From: Chrysomallon squamiferum
Taxonomy: Eukaryota; Mollusca; Gastropoda; Neomphalida; Peltospiridae
Assembly (NCBI GenBank): GCA_012295275.1
Contig: CM022667.1
Span: 8,767,538-8,831,537 of the forward strand
Direction of reading: 5' to 3'
DNA: 64,000 nt
The first letter of the stretch is position 1. The number at the start of each line of letters is the position of its first letter. Below, piece after piece: positions 1-13,600 of the stretch. The notes beneath the pieces were generated by a model, which had not been told where the DNA came from, ran no database searches, and saw nothing but the letters and a program-made list of their open reading frames with translations. The translations under genes were made by a program, and so were the position numbers.

Positions 1-185
1 CATTACGTAACACGAACTGTCTCCGCAGGCTCTATCTTGTATTTATCATATGACTGTCAGTGGTAATATGATATTACCTTACGAAGTGTATATAATTATA
101 AATGCACTGTGTCGGTACAGTCAGTAGTGTACAGTGGTTAAACTAACGATGGTAAGTTTAACTGTAACACACCCCAATGTGGCCC

Positions 186-250
<65 letters not shown>

Positions 251-428
251 TATGAAACAATGAAAATACTCTTCGAAAAAAGTGTTGATTAAAACCTTCT
301 CTTTCAGCACGACATTTTTAACATATACTAATTAAGGCGTATCTATTATTTATCAGTTACATCTATTTAAATATAATTATATCAGTATTATTGCTTTTTA
401 TAAAAGTCATATATCTGCATATGAGGGC

Positions 429-473
<45 letters not shown>

Positions 474-589
474 CGTGCGAGAGAGGGAGAGATGAGATGA
501 GACATTAAAAATAAACCTAAAATAACAAGAACCAAAAATATAACGTCATTACCCCATATACATTATATAATTAAATACCACAATAGAAC

Positions 590-625
<36 letters not shown>

Positions 626-812
626 AAAAAAACAAACAAAAAAAACAACAAAATAAACAAAAAAAAACCCACAAAAAACCCCGAATATATAGATAAATAT
701 ATCTGTCATTCTTCATTTAAAATACCAGTAACCTCCAATGTAAACAAATAAATCTAGGTCATTTCTATTATTATTATTATTATTGTTATTATTATTGTTA
801 TTATTATTATTA

Positions 813-873
<61 letters not shown>

Positions 874-1940
874 TAGAGTGCTACTGCACACATCAGTGTT
901 CCCTAACATCTACAACAAGAAAATGTTAATTTGTTAAACATATCTATTCTCAATTTTGTTTTTCGCTACAGTTAACTCTGACATAAGTCTGTGTTTTCAT
1001 ATTTATTTATTGCTTCTAGTTATTGATTTTTTAACATCACTTATTTATTTATTTATTTATTTATTTTGTTGTTGTTGTTGCTGCTGTTGTTGTTATGTTT
1101 ATGGTGTCACAACTTCTGATACAAGAAGTGATACATTTCTGATACAAAAAGTGATACAATTCTGAAGTGTCAGAAGGACGTTTTGTAGCTTCATTTAAAT
1201 TGTGCCATAGCGGTGGTGGTGACAGTATATAATTAAAAAAAATAATAATAATAATATAATAAAATAAAATAAAATTTTCTATCCTTTATACAGATCTGTT
1301 CTGTTATGCAAAGATCAAAAGTTATAAAAATTAAAAACTGCACAAGAACTTTATAATGATTATGTATTAACATCTAGTTTGCTTTTTATATCCTTAATTT
1401 ATTTATTTATTTATTTATTTATTTATAATTTCTTCTAACAATGAAGTAATTTTTCAACTGAATCCGTAGCAGATTATTGCAACATACGTGACAAGTATTT
1501 GCTTAACGAAGTTAAATGCTGCTTTTTCCCTTTCGCAGTTAACGAAAAGTAGACTTAAATATGGAGTCGTCTATGCAGGTTTTTACGTTATTTAGATAAT
1601 CTAGAAATAAATTTCATTATAGTGACTTTAATTTCTTTGATATTATTAAATTTTACACCCATCCGTAACAGTGATAGCTTTTTAATTAACTAAAGCGATA
1701 TTTTTGGGGACGATGTAGGAACATGTTTTTGATGCCAAAAAATACGCTGATATAATAAAATATTTTCATTTAAGTTCCTACGTTATAAAATACTTACAGA
1801 TAACCAAAAATAATATTTCACAATTATAAAAAGGGTGTATTTTATATTTCAATATATTTATTAAACATATAGAAGATATGAGAATTAAAACTATTCACGA
1901 AATTTTAATTTAAATACAAAGTGAACCAAAATTATTAATT
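1..1940. repeat. gene-poor stretch with simple repeats
   Basis: No convincing coding exon is visible. Directly seen are a (CT)n array at 189-246, (GT)n at about 433-469, poly-A at 593-624, a long TTA/ATT array at about 766-872 and TTTA runs near 1041-1065 and 1400-1425. The short open frame over 956-1165 is translated simple repeat (poly-Cys from TTG/CTG runs) and is not a gene. Confidence 0.8.
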
Positions 1941-1944
1941 GCAG

Positions 1945-2044
1945 ATTTCGTACTACGGAGTCTATGGAAACTGACGAAATAATGAAAGAAAACGAGTCTG
2001 TGGATGTCGATTCAAACAAAGAACCAGTAGATATTCTAAAGTGA
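1945..2044 (+). CDS. possible terminal coding exon, unknown gene
   Basis: Candidate last exon of a + strand gene that would start outside the window or upstream in it. A good acceptor (TTAATTGCAG) ends at 1944. One frame then stays open for 32 codons to TGA at 2042-2044. The encoded tail is acidic and polar (ends VDILK), rich in Glu, Asp, Ser and Asn, and not low-complexity like its surroundings. An AATAAA lies at 2164-2169, 120 bases after the stop, as expected for a terminal exon. I do not recognise the protein and found no phase-compatible upstream exon. A 40-nt candidate exon at 1539-1578 has good flanking AG and GT but fits a different frame. It may also be a chance open frame. Confidence 0.25.
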
Positions 2045-2211
2045 TAAAACAGTGTGTAGATAAATTGTATTGTTAACTACTAACAGATGTTATTTTACAA
2101 CCACACACTGTTCGGTCTGATTTCGTTTATATTTGTCAAAACTGAATTAGTAATTATGAATGAAATAAAGTATGACATAATCTATAAGGTAATAACTAAA
2201 ATGCATTGTTT

Positions 2212-2244
<33 letters not shown>

Positions 2245-2957
2245 TAAAAAACTTTAATAGCTTTTATAATATTTCTCCATTTTCATATATTCGACAAAAC
2301 ATACATCATATTGTTAAGGCATACAAAAATAAGTGAGATAATCCAGTATAGTTAGATTAAATATTGAATAACATGAAATGAAATGAAGATAAAGCCGTGA
2401 TTATTTATAAAGTATTTCTTACTGTACCTAAAAAGAGAAGCAATGAAGATTATTTGATAATTAAAACATTTCCCTCAAATTATAAAATCATCTATCACTA
2501 CCAACGTATTATTATTGTTATTATTATTATTATTTTGTAGGTTATCTGGAAATCTTTGGACATCTGCGTAAACGCCAGTGATCAAATGCTTCAAAGATGG
2601 AGGAATTTACAGCACGGATTATAAGCGAATGGCGTTGTGGTTATGTTTGAGAAACGTGTATGTTTAATTAAATCGGAAATAATTTTTGAGACAGATTGTG
2701 AGGAAAATTCTTATTATAATAATTTACTACAGTCCTGAGATCTATATAACCGTTGAACATTTTACGACAAATTAATCAGAGGATATTTTGATTTGTCATA
2801 ATTATTGTCGCACTTAGAATTTGTCACTTTGTCAGTTACTAGTTAGTGTCAACTTCCTACTTAAATTATACTAAATTAATATGTCCATTAATTTACGAAA
2901 AACTGAACATTGAAAAGTGTAATGCTTGGCCTACTAAGACGGCGATTAAATCAACAA

Positions 2958-3177
2958 ATGGCTGGACATTTCAGATCTAATGTCTGGGACCCTGTTCTTA
3001 TTATTTCTCAGATGATTTCAATGCAATCAATATTTTATGCTTTATTAGGGTTTTGGATCTATGTTTTGGATCTCATTGGGAGATTTGACTTGTCTTTAGA
3101 GCAGCTATTTTCACAAGTGGTAAGTAAAATGAAAAACATCTTTTCCAGATATAAAAACATGTTTTGTATAATTAACA

Positions 3178-3219
<42 letters not shown>

Positions 3220-4325
3220 TTTTATTATAAATGACTATATCAATTCTGAAAAACATTCATAAGAAGCAGAAAACTTATCTTAATGTAACCATTATTTGTT
3301 GTCTGAAGATGTGGTCGTGATAAAAAATCATGCTTTTATTATTAACATATGTTTAATGTTATTTGCATCAATTACTTTTCATAATGGATTAATTGTAAGA
3401 CAGCTGTCTGCTGTCCAGAAAATGTTAAATTACTATAAAACTATAAAACGGGTGTACTTGAAGTGGGGCTGTTACCTTCTAAATTAATCATTTCTAATGA
3501 ACAGAAAAAAATTAAATCAGTTTAAATAACTGCTATTTAATCACAACATTTTGAACCTGAGAATTTACTAATTTATTTTATATTTTTATTAGGATTTAGG
3601 ACTCTATGAGGACTCTGCCAGAACTAATGTAATTGCTTATGCACTTAACAGTTTAACATGGTGAGTACACTGTTTGTGTTAGTCTCAAAATTAACAGCTA
3701 AATAACATGGTAACTAATTTGAGACATTGCATCTTTCCAGTTTGGTTGTACCTTATAATAATGAATAGTAAAATCACAAATAATAATTTCTAAAAAAATT
3801 GGAGCAAGTATTATGCAATAAAATTATGGAATTAGTTATTTTGTTAGCAAGGTTTCTGTCAGTAACTCAGGTTTGTTTGTTAAAAGAAAAAAAAAAAGTA
3901 ACTTATTAAATCATTAGCTGTTTTAGATTCTTTTTAGAATTATTGCTCATACTTGATCAGTTTTAAAAATTAATTAAGCAATTTAATAATAATACAATAA
4001 TATTATCTTGTTTAGATGGCGGAAAAGAAAAAAGAATTACAAACTGTAAAATTACTGTAATATGGAATTTAATTTTTATTTCAGTGCACTGGGACTATGG
4101 TTGGTTGTGAGGAAGACAAAACAGTGTCTGGATTTTGCAGCGACTGTTCACTTGTTTCATTTTATAGCTTGTTGGGTGTATGGTGGTCATGTGCCGCAAA
4201 CATTTTGGTGGTGGCTGACCAATATAGTGTCCATGACCTTAATGACCGTTCTTGGTGAGTTTCTCTGTATGAGAACTGAACTAAAAGCCATTCCTGTTGG
4301 CATGGGAGCCAAGGTGGATTTGTAA
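2958..4325 (+). CDS. SYS1: SYS1 Golgi membrane trafficking protein
   Basis: Homologue of SYS1, a four-pass Golgi membrane protein that recruits ARFRP1/Arl3-type GTPases to the trans-Golgi. Coding exons: 2958-3119, 3593-3660 and 4085-4325, all with GT-AG borders (GTAAGT, TATTAG, GTGAGT, TTTCAG), giving 156 residues, the length of the human protein. The start at 2958 gives the conserved N-terminus MAGHFRSNVWDP; an in-frame ATG at 2910 would add 16 residues with no family counterpart. Hydrophobic segments fall in exon 1 (about residues 18-38) and in exon 3. Conserved blocks are KQCLDF, TVHLFHF, FWWWLTN and GEFLCMRTELK, the last being the signature C-terminal motif. The frame is intact. It is convergent with VPS35, whose 3' end lies about 3.3 kb downstream. 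The 5' UTR cannot be defined from sequence alone. Confidence 0.94.
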
Positions 4326-5400
4326 ATGACCAGTGGAAAAAAAAAAAAATTACATAATCCAAATAATTTATTGTTTACTATGGAGCCACTGAACTGAAGA
4401 TGTGGATCATACAGCGTATTTTAGCTGTTCATGTTTGTGTTTTCAAAAGTCCGGAGTTGGAAACTGTTAACCAGTGATTTGTGTCTGCTGAAGAAAATTC
4501 AGAAGTAATATTTCTATGATGTGTTTTAGGAAATGTCTTCTTAATTGCAAGGTTTGCTGTGAAATGTGAGAAGGAAAGAATGTTTTCTGGATGTACATGT
4601 ACTTAAATATTTATTAATATATATATATATATATGTATGTAATGTTGAGTGGGTTAAGTTCCATGTATTAAAAAAAACCCTAAGAAAACAATAATATGGA
4701 AACTGTGGAATATTGATCATGATGTAAGGTTTTGTGATGTGAAAATTTTGGGAAAGGATATTAGCACAAGATGAATTTCTTCTTTTCTTTTTTTTTTTTT
4801 ATTGTGCAAAGTCTAGAACTGTTATATTGGGCATAATAATTGGAATTATTTCATAAAAAATGATATTTAAGACTCTTTGCTTGATGAATTTGGAATAATT
4901 TATTCAACAAAAACCATTTTGTATTTACTTGTATCAATTTCATTTTCTTTTACATTAAACATTAATAGAAGTAGCACCACCTTCAGTTTTGACAGTAATA
5001 TTTATAATATATAATTTTCTTTCATAATAACACATTTTCAGTGCATCATTTTTAAATTATTGTTTAATTCTTTGATTTATTTTTCTTCATTAAGAAACAT
5101 CACCAGTGATGATTCATATATTTATTTATAACTGTTATGTTAATCTCAGGTGATTAATATTAAACATTCAGTGGAATTAATGAAGTGAATAAATCATACG
5201 GCAAAAACTGTATTTTTGTTTTTGGAATTCTTATTTTAAAAAATGTTTTTGGTTATGAAAATATGAAACTTAAAAAAAAAAAAGCATTTTTGTGACTGCT
5301 GCATACAATAAGGCTTATTAATAGCTGAAGTATCTAATATTAATAATACTAATAGCCATGTTGTACATACCTGCATTATTTGCAAGATAATTAGAAATGA
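4326..5400 (+). other. likely SYS1 3' UTR and flank
   Basis: AT-rich sequence after the SYS1 stop with no coding frame. Several possible polyadenylation hexamers are present, including AATAAA inside 'gaataaat' near 5188. No single one can be chosen without transcript data. A short (TA)n lies near 4618-4633. Confidence 0.4.
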
Positions 5401-5415
5401 TCTAAAATATATATA

Positions 5416-5767
5416 CAGTCGTACCTTGACTTACAAGCTTAATTCGTTCCATGACTGAGCTTGTAACTCAGTTTGCTTGTATATCAAATCAGTTTTTTCA
5501 TCAGAAATTAATTGAAAACTGCAAAATACTGCACAAAATACAAACACGACACAACAGAGATGCTTCTACAGTGAGGTAACCACACAAAGTAAATGAGTGA
5601 GATGCGGGATATTGTGTTGTTTGTTGTGCCAACTAGTGGAGGCGTATCTGAAGCTCACTTGTAACTCAGATTTTGGCTCGCAACTCAAAGCAAAAAAATC
5701 AACCAAGTGACTGCACATAACTTGGAAAACTCATAAGCTGGGGCACTCGTAAGTTAAAATACCACTG
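5416..5767. mobile_element. pogo/mariner-like MITE with TA target sites
   Basis: A 352-bp element without coding capacity. The left end reads CAGTCGTACCTTGACTTAC. The reverse complement of the right end reads CAGTGGTATTTTAACTTAC. The 22-bp ends match at 18 positions by eye. Each end abuts TA (5414-5415 and 5768-5769), as expected for Tc1/mariner-type insertion. The CAGT..TACCTTG start resembles pogo/Tigger-type termini. A related inner sequence (CTTGTAACTC / GCACTCGTAAG) sits near both ends. It is non-autonomous, and family assignment is by end structure only. Confidence 0.7.
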
Positions 5768-5769
5768 TA

Positions 5770-7280
5770 CATTGTAATAGACAAAATCATGAATCATAGT
5801 TTGAATGCCCCGTTACAAAATTGCCTGATAATAATTTTGACTCGAGATTGCTGAAACTTAAATAAATTTTATAACTGCTGGAAAATTTATCTACACTAAT
5901 TAAATTTGGTACATCTGTTATTTTGAATGTTTTGGTTACAAGACACCAATTTTTGAAAAACAATAAACTGAAAAGCCCTTTTATGATGTTATTTTGAACA
6001 AGAGACTGAAGAGTAAAAAAAAAAAAACTAGTTTTAGGTATGGTATTTTAGTTTTTTAACGCATTAGTCAGCTTTCATATTGTCTTATAAAATATTGTCT
6101 TTGTACTTGACCTCAGGCCTTGAATTTATTATTAGCAAAGGTTTGTGTAAAGAACCAGACTAACATAGGAATAAAACTAACTGAGACTATATTTTGATAA
6201 CACTACAAGAACAGTTTAAATTATGAACACTGCTTATTGAAAAATTAACAAAACACTGAAAAAGAAAACAACAAGAATAAGAGTTTTACACATTTAATAC
6301 AGAGGGACATTTAAATAGCAGTTGTGAACTAATTTTCTCTAAAACATAATTCACTGTATTTTACATCTGAAAAAATGTAGATAATTACATAAATGGCAGA
6401 AAACAGAAGCATTTGTAAAACAATTTCAGTACACTTATTTACATTCGGTAGATATTTATGTTTCACATTTTATAAAGTTCTGGTTTTTTAAATAATTTTA
6501 ATAAAAAATCTGTTACCAATAGAAACGTAACTTTTTGCACATTTTAGCTGTGTGATTTGCATGAAATTATTTGCAATTATTCATGAAATAAAAATATGTT
6601 CCTTTTTAAAAAAAAAAACAAAAAAAAAAAAACAAATTGCTGTGAATACTGAAACATTCTTTTCTATAAATAAATGAAATGTACATAAAATATTGTCAAC
6701 AACAACAATAAAATCAAAATATTAATTTACAGACATATGCAAAATTATTGCACAGAAAATAACTTTTTTTAACCAATATCTGTAATTAATTCTTTTTAAT
6801 TAATTGGTTCTTTATTGCTAGTTTTCTGGATTTTTATTTTATTTTGTTGCTTTCATTTTAAAAATAAAAATAATTATTATGTATGTAGAATCAAAGTCAT
6901 CTCAGGAAGTTTTAAAACATCATCAAAAACTAGTCATCTAGACGAAGTTATGGCACTGTTCTGATAAAACAACAGCTTAAGAACACATATAAATGATCAC
7001 ATGAATAACATCAGATATTTTTTGTTTGAATGAAATATATTAGTTTAATATAAAGATAAAACAAATAATGTGCTTATTTTAAATTCTTATAACCCTTACA
7101 AACAGTTATAATCCACAGTGACAAAACTAGGATATTTTAAGCTGAACTGCCTTGTCTGTTTAAATACACTTGAAATGTCACAGATTTAGAATACCTTGAT
7201 AACACAGCTGTTTCCAAAAGACATGCCAAACATGCAGATAAACAGTTTATTTTCTAAATGAAAACAGATTCACAATTTTG
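5770..7280. other. intergenic, no feature seen
   Basis: AT-rich sequence between convergent SYS1 and VPS35. Only A-runs and scattered polyadenylation-like hexamers are visible. TTTATT at 7246-7251 is AATAAA on the minus strand and could serve VPS35. Confidence 0.5.
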
Positions 7281-7289
7281 TTAATTAGA

Positions 7290-7600
7290 TACAGATTGTA
7301 TGAACTGCTACAAAGTACTGTACTCTCAAATGAATCAGTTGCACATTCTGTTAATTAGGTGTAGCAAAAGCATTTGGTCTAAGTACCACACCTTTGTATG
7401 CCACTGATAAAGTTTGTTAATCAATTTGTTAACACAAGGTGATGGGTCTAAAGTACCATACCCATATTTAGATGAGGTTGATCATTTGTTAACTGGATTT
7501 AACAGAAGGTAACAGGTCTAAAGCACCATACCCAGATACAGAACAGGTTGAGTGTTTGTTAATTAGATTTAATATTAAGTTTTGGGTCTAAAGTACTAGA
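7290..7600 (-). repeat. ~70-bp tandem repeat copying the VPS35 stop region
   Basis: Diverged tandem array in the VPS35 3' UTR. On the + strand the recurring core is GGTCTAAAGTAC followed by an A/C-rich stretch, then GTTAATTAGATTT or a variant. Copies start near 7585, 7515, 7444 and 7376, with a weaker one near 7310, giving a period of about 68-71 bp. The first copy contains the last VPS35 codons and the stop (minus strand GGTCTAGTACTTTAG). The array therefore duplicates the end of the reading frame into the UTR. Confidence 0.7.
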
Positions 7601-10600
7601 CCCTCATAGGACACAGACGAGTCCTTTAGTTCCATCCTCTGTTGTAGGTGTTCCAGTGTGTTGGTGAAGTGTTTGTTAATTTGTTCCGTTTCTTCATTGG
7701 CTTCCAGATTTGGGAGATATTCCCTGATTTTAGCTATAATCTGATTGAGTACCTGCACAGAAATCTGAAAAAGATGGCAGAAATCAGATGTAAAAATATG
7801 CTGTGGAAATAAACAGTTTTAATGAAAATATCTTTAGGTATCATTAATAAGCAGTTTAATGAAATGGAAATGTTTTGTGATAAATGAGCAAAAGACTATT
7901 CTACTTATAGCATTAAATCATGGCATTACAACTGAAAAAGACCAAAAATAAAACATGAAAAATATTAAAATAAAACAAAAAATAAATTGTTTTGTACAGA
8001 GACAGAGAGAGAGAGAGAGAGAGGGGCAGGTACTGAGGTAGACAGACAGAGAAACAAATCTACATTTAGCAACACTAGATTTAACTATCTCTGCCATGTA
8101 AATAGCTGCACTTATAATCTATACAACTATCTAACTAGATGAACAATGACAAAAAAGTACAAAACCATGAAGTGTATATACCTGATCACAACCCTTTTCA
8201 AAGAAGTAGATGTAATGATTAAGAAGTTCGACAAAAAGCTGAACTTGAACTGAGCTGTCCATACACTGAGTAGCAATCTTTACTCCTTTCTTCAGACAGT
8301 CAGAAACTCGTTTACCATCTTGCATCTTAAAGAAAAAAATATAAATATTATTTTAAATATATACAAACATGTTGCTCTGAATGAGAAGGAAGGCTGACTT
8401 ATTTAAGAAAAAAACCCATTTATATCTAAATATTTCATTTAATTTAAATTAAAAAAAAGAAGTAAAAAAAACAAAACCAAAAAATAAATAAAAATAAAAT
8501 AAAAGGTATGTATATATTAATCATGTTACCTCTGTATCCTGTGAAGACGATTTTCCTGACCAAAACAGATGACAACAAATGGCCACCCCGCGACACTGAT
8601 CTGGTTTTTTCAACAGCTTCGACGCTGCCAGTGCACATTTAGTTCTCAGAGGTTCGTGATTCTCCTCGGAAAAACACGTCATCTTCTCCAGTGTTCCTAT
8701 TATCAGCGAGAATTGCGGCCAGCTGCGCTTTGCTGTCACTGATTTCATCTTCATACAGCGAGAATGCCTGCAGTTCAAACAGTATTAGATTGTATTTATT
8801 TTAATGTTTATTTACAGCTGACTGAGCTTTTGTAATCTTAATGTTATAATCATATTGGAATACAGAATCATTTAAAATTTGATTAAAACTACATTTTATC
8901 TAAAACTAGTAATTTAAAGTCATACTATAATTTTATCATGTGAGTTCTGATATCAGATTTGGAAGTTTGATGCAATCCATTTATTTATTTTTCTTCATTT
9001 ATTTGATTTTTTATATTAAGTTTAATAAAGAAGTTTATAATTTAATAATATATATATATATATATATATTACCTGTGACATGAATTCATAGGCAACAGTT
9101 TCATAGTTTTCAAATTCAATCTGTCCAGCAGCCAGCGCCCCCTGTAGGAACAATCTCAGTGGCATTTCTGCTTGTTCTGCCTTGATCAAAGCTCCGATAG
9201 TTTGATGACAAAACTGAAAAATCTTTTGACATTTCTTCTCCCAGTTTTCATCCTGCAACATTAAAAACAGTGACACACATTAAAAGGTTTATTTTAATCA
9301 CATTTGTATTAATGACAACAGACTTTCAATCTGTTTGTAAAGTTTCATAAATTTAAAAATAGTATATTCTCTGTACAGAATCAATCTAATGATTTCTTTA
9401 AAATTGTTCTACAATATATAACAATTAAAAAAAATATATTAAAAAAATAGAATAAAATAAAACTACACAAAAAATACATAAAACCCCTGCTAATTATAAT
9501 AACATTTCTTTTTTAGGTATCTTTTTCAAAAGTATTTGATTCACTATAACTGTTTAACAAGTAATTTTAATATGTTTGCTTCTGTAACACTTCTTTTCAT
9601 TTCAGTTAATATATAATCTGCTAGAATGATTTTCCAATTGTGTTTGATAATAAAAATTCTTCTTATGAATGGGTTTAATAATATTTTTTGTATTTTAGTT
9701 AGTTCATACAGTCTGCTAATTTAGTTGCTTAATCCTGTTTAATGATAAGGAACAACTTCTCAAGAATGACATCATTTAAGATCTAAAATTGTTATCAACT
9801 AATAAATTTCTCTGACAGTTTTTAATTTTAATTTTAAAAGCTACCACAATTTAAGCTGAATAAATATGAAGTTATTTTTACCTCATCCTTCAACTCATGA
9901 TACTTGAAAGCAAGTCTATAAGCTGCAAACACTATTGGAGGCAGTACATACTTTATTCTTTTATCACCACCGCTACCAAAGTGCTTTCTTGCTGTGTTCA
10001 GAATCTAAACAAAAAGACAATTTATGCTTCAGTTAATAGTGTTTCTGCATCACATCATTAGTGTTCAACAAAGACAAAGAAGAAAATTCTCTATGCCTGT
10101 TAATAATAATGAATATAAAACATTAGATTATTTGACTATAAGTGTATATATGTACAGATCAAAGAAATTGAACAATTCAAGCTATCATGGAGATACTAAT
10201 TTAAATCTTTATTCCATCTATTCATAATAAATATTAAATTAAAATATCTTTATTCCCAGTGATACATTCTCATGTTATTTATTTATTTATTTATTTTATA
10301 TTTTCATTACAATAATTACCAGAAACTGTTGATTTGGATCATCTGAATCAAGGAGGTGGATGAATCTACCCATAAGGCCTTGCTCCTCAGCAAAATCTTC
10401 AGGGTCATCAGGTTCCTCTGGCTGATCAGGTTGATCTTGTATCATACAGTTCACAATGTTCAAAATGGCATCCACCTGCAACAGTGCAAATAAATGTATT
10501 TAACAACATCTTAAAAATTAATTACATCATGTGCCTGAAATAACAAAAAAAAAAATAGACTGCTTTACCTCAGTTAAAAAGGATACATAAACTGGATATA

Positions 10601-13600
10601 AAAATAAATAATATTTTGTAAAATGGTATGAACAGCAGATGATAAAATAATTAATAAAGTCTTAAAAATAACATGTGACAATAGCATGTAAAATATATAC
10701 ACGTATTTATTTGAGTGTGTCCAAAACTGTACTGCAGCTAAACAAACATGCAGGTTAACTTTAGCTAAATATCTACTGATCACACAGGTATTAATAACTA
10801 CAGAATTGTTTTCATTATGTACATGTTTACACACTCACATACACACAAAAGTCATATAAATTCTTATCTCATTATTTATTTAAAATTTAATCCAAAAAGT
10901 GGATTATGAAGCCTATTTAAATCAAAATTAGTATCTCCATGGCAACAAGCTGGACTCACATTTTCCTGAAGAGGAATCTTGATTTCATTTTCGAGAGCAT
11001 TGTTGATGATGTAACAACTCATCATTTTTCTGCCCTTGTAGTCGAAGTACTCAAACATGGGTCCATAGTGTTGAAGTTCAAGGACAGTCAGTAGATTGTT
11101 GTACGTGTCAACAGGAATTTTCATCAGTCGCATTAGCTCTTTTGACACTGGGGTACCATGTTCCAGACTGAGAGACAAATAGTAATTTTAATATGTTCAT
11201 CAGAAATTATTACTTCAGATAATAACTTTAATCTGAAATAGTTACTATTAATATTGGAATTAATCATACAAATTCAGATTATAAACAGTTTAAGATAATA
11301 ACTTTATTCAATAGAATTAAATATCACCTTGATCATCTTTTTCTTATAATAGATAATCTTAAAAAAATAAACAGTATCAAAACAGATAACAAAAATAAAT
11401 AAATAAATAAGTAAATAAAAATCAGACTTTGTCACTGCATAACATGAATTTGAAAAATATGAAATGCAATGAGTTTTAAATATTAACCTTGTTTCAAAAA
11501 AAAATAAATAAAATTAATTAAAACATAAATAATTAAAAGATAATACTAATACAAATATTAGTAAATAAATAATATATATATATGGACTTCAAAACTTTTA
11601 ACTAAATCTTCTGATATCACCAGAGCTTTATCACCATATCAAACATTATCTGTATAATGTTTGATTTCCCTAACTTATCAGTCACAATAAGAAAATATAC
11701 TTGTTTTTAATCAAAGCAAACTTACTGGTCTAAATTTAGTCTATTAAATATTTCTTCAGTTGTCTCTAGGACTTTGTCTACATAATCGACTTTATCTGGG
11801 TAACATTTCAGAGCTAGGTTTATCAATGCCACTTGCAATGCCACAATATCTTCAGGTGGCATATCTGTACGATTCTGAAGCAAAAAATAAATAATTTCCT
11901 TTCAATGAAGACAATAAAATTATTATCTAATACCTTTCTTTTGCAGTTTTAACAAGCAGTATATAAAGTTCCAGCAGAGTTTCATAAGATTTGTAGTTTA
12001 CTAATTTAAAAATATTTAACAGATTTCATTGCTAAATATTATCTTATCTAGACAGGATCTCATCTGCTTCCATTTCTCGTACAGTAATAAAAGAGAAAGA
12101 GTTTATTAATACTGAAACCTTATAAATTTCTTTTACTATGTGTATTCTACATCTGATTACTGATTGTATTTCTTATCAATAAATATGAATAATGACAATT
12201 TCTCTCATTTAATAGATAATGTTATCTGTGCACTTCAATGATAGTATTTTCCATGCACTGACAAGATACAGGTTAAAAATAAAAATACTTTCACTCACTT
12301 GTATCACCTGAGCAATCTGCTGGGAGAAGATATCAAAAAGTTGAATGTCATCAGGAATTCCTGGCCCTTCTTCATTCTGAGCAAAAGCTGCAAGTCTGTA
12401 TGAAAAAAAAAAAAAAAAAAGAATGTGAAAAAAAAAATGTTTATATCAAAACCAATTTTACCAGCTTAGTTCATTTATCATTTCATAATTAAAGAAAATA
12501 CAGATCACTACTATAAAACTATTTTTGTTTGTAGCACACCCTTTGGAAAATGTACCATTCCAACCAGTGCTCCATAATATATAGATCAAAGCCTGAGATA
12601 TGATTCTCTCTTAAACTCAGAAGGTGCATCTAAAAAGATTACATATTGCTGTTGAACTTCATTTAAAAGTAGGACAACTTAATTTCAAACCTGTTGGTTA
12701 GTCTTTTAAAACATGTGGTTGGTTTATTGTTTTCATCAGTGTTTCTTAGTTCTTTAAATGATTTTGTTTACCTGTCAATGAGAGCAATGATGATGTTCTT
12801 GACGTTGACGTTGGCATGCAAATCAGCACAGGCTCGCAGAAATGCACTCAAAGTTTGAAGGTGGAATTCATCTGGGAAAACCTGAAAAAAAAAAAAAAAA
12901 AAATATTTTTTTTAATAAATAACAATATTTTCACATTCAACAATAAATATATCTAAAAAATATAATAGTTATATAAATTTATTTAAGATGTGTATGGATA
13001 CCTAACATAAAGATAAAGTAATAAATATATTTATTGTTTCATGATAATTGGGTGTTAGTTCAAGTTTCATTCTTGTCAAATGAATAATAAAAAAGTAAAT
13101 ATAAATTAACAAAATATCGTACTGGAAAAAAAAGAAGAAAAAAAAAGAGAAAAATCTCAAAAAAGCATGATTTAAAAAAGGTAAAGAATGAAAATGAAGA
13201 TATTTAATGAAAGATATTCTTTTTCTAAACCCAGAAAAAGGAGACCTTAAAAATAACATAATTATTAACATCAGATACATGTTAGTCACCTGAATAATGC
13301 ATTCCATCAGATATTCCTGTGCAATCGGATCTCTGCAGTTAACTGTCTGTTCCAGAATGTTGGGCAAAACAAGCTGTAACAAAATAAATTAATGTCTTAA
13401 AATTACTTTTACTTTATAAAAGAAACTGAATTTTTTGTTTGTTTTTATTATGGACAAAATCCTGAAATAATGATTGTAGGTTCGTGTACAGAATAAAGTA
13501 ACAGAGTAATCTGTGGAATTTTTTTTAGCATACAATAGCTGCTTTTTGTACATTTATTGTATTCACAGTTCTGAATGATTAAAAAAAGAATTATACACTT

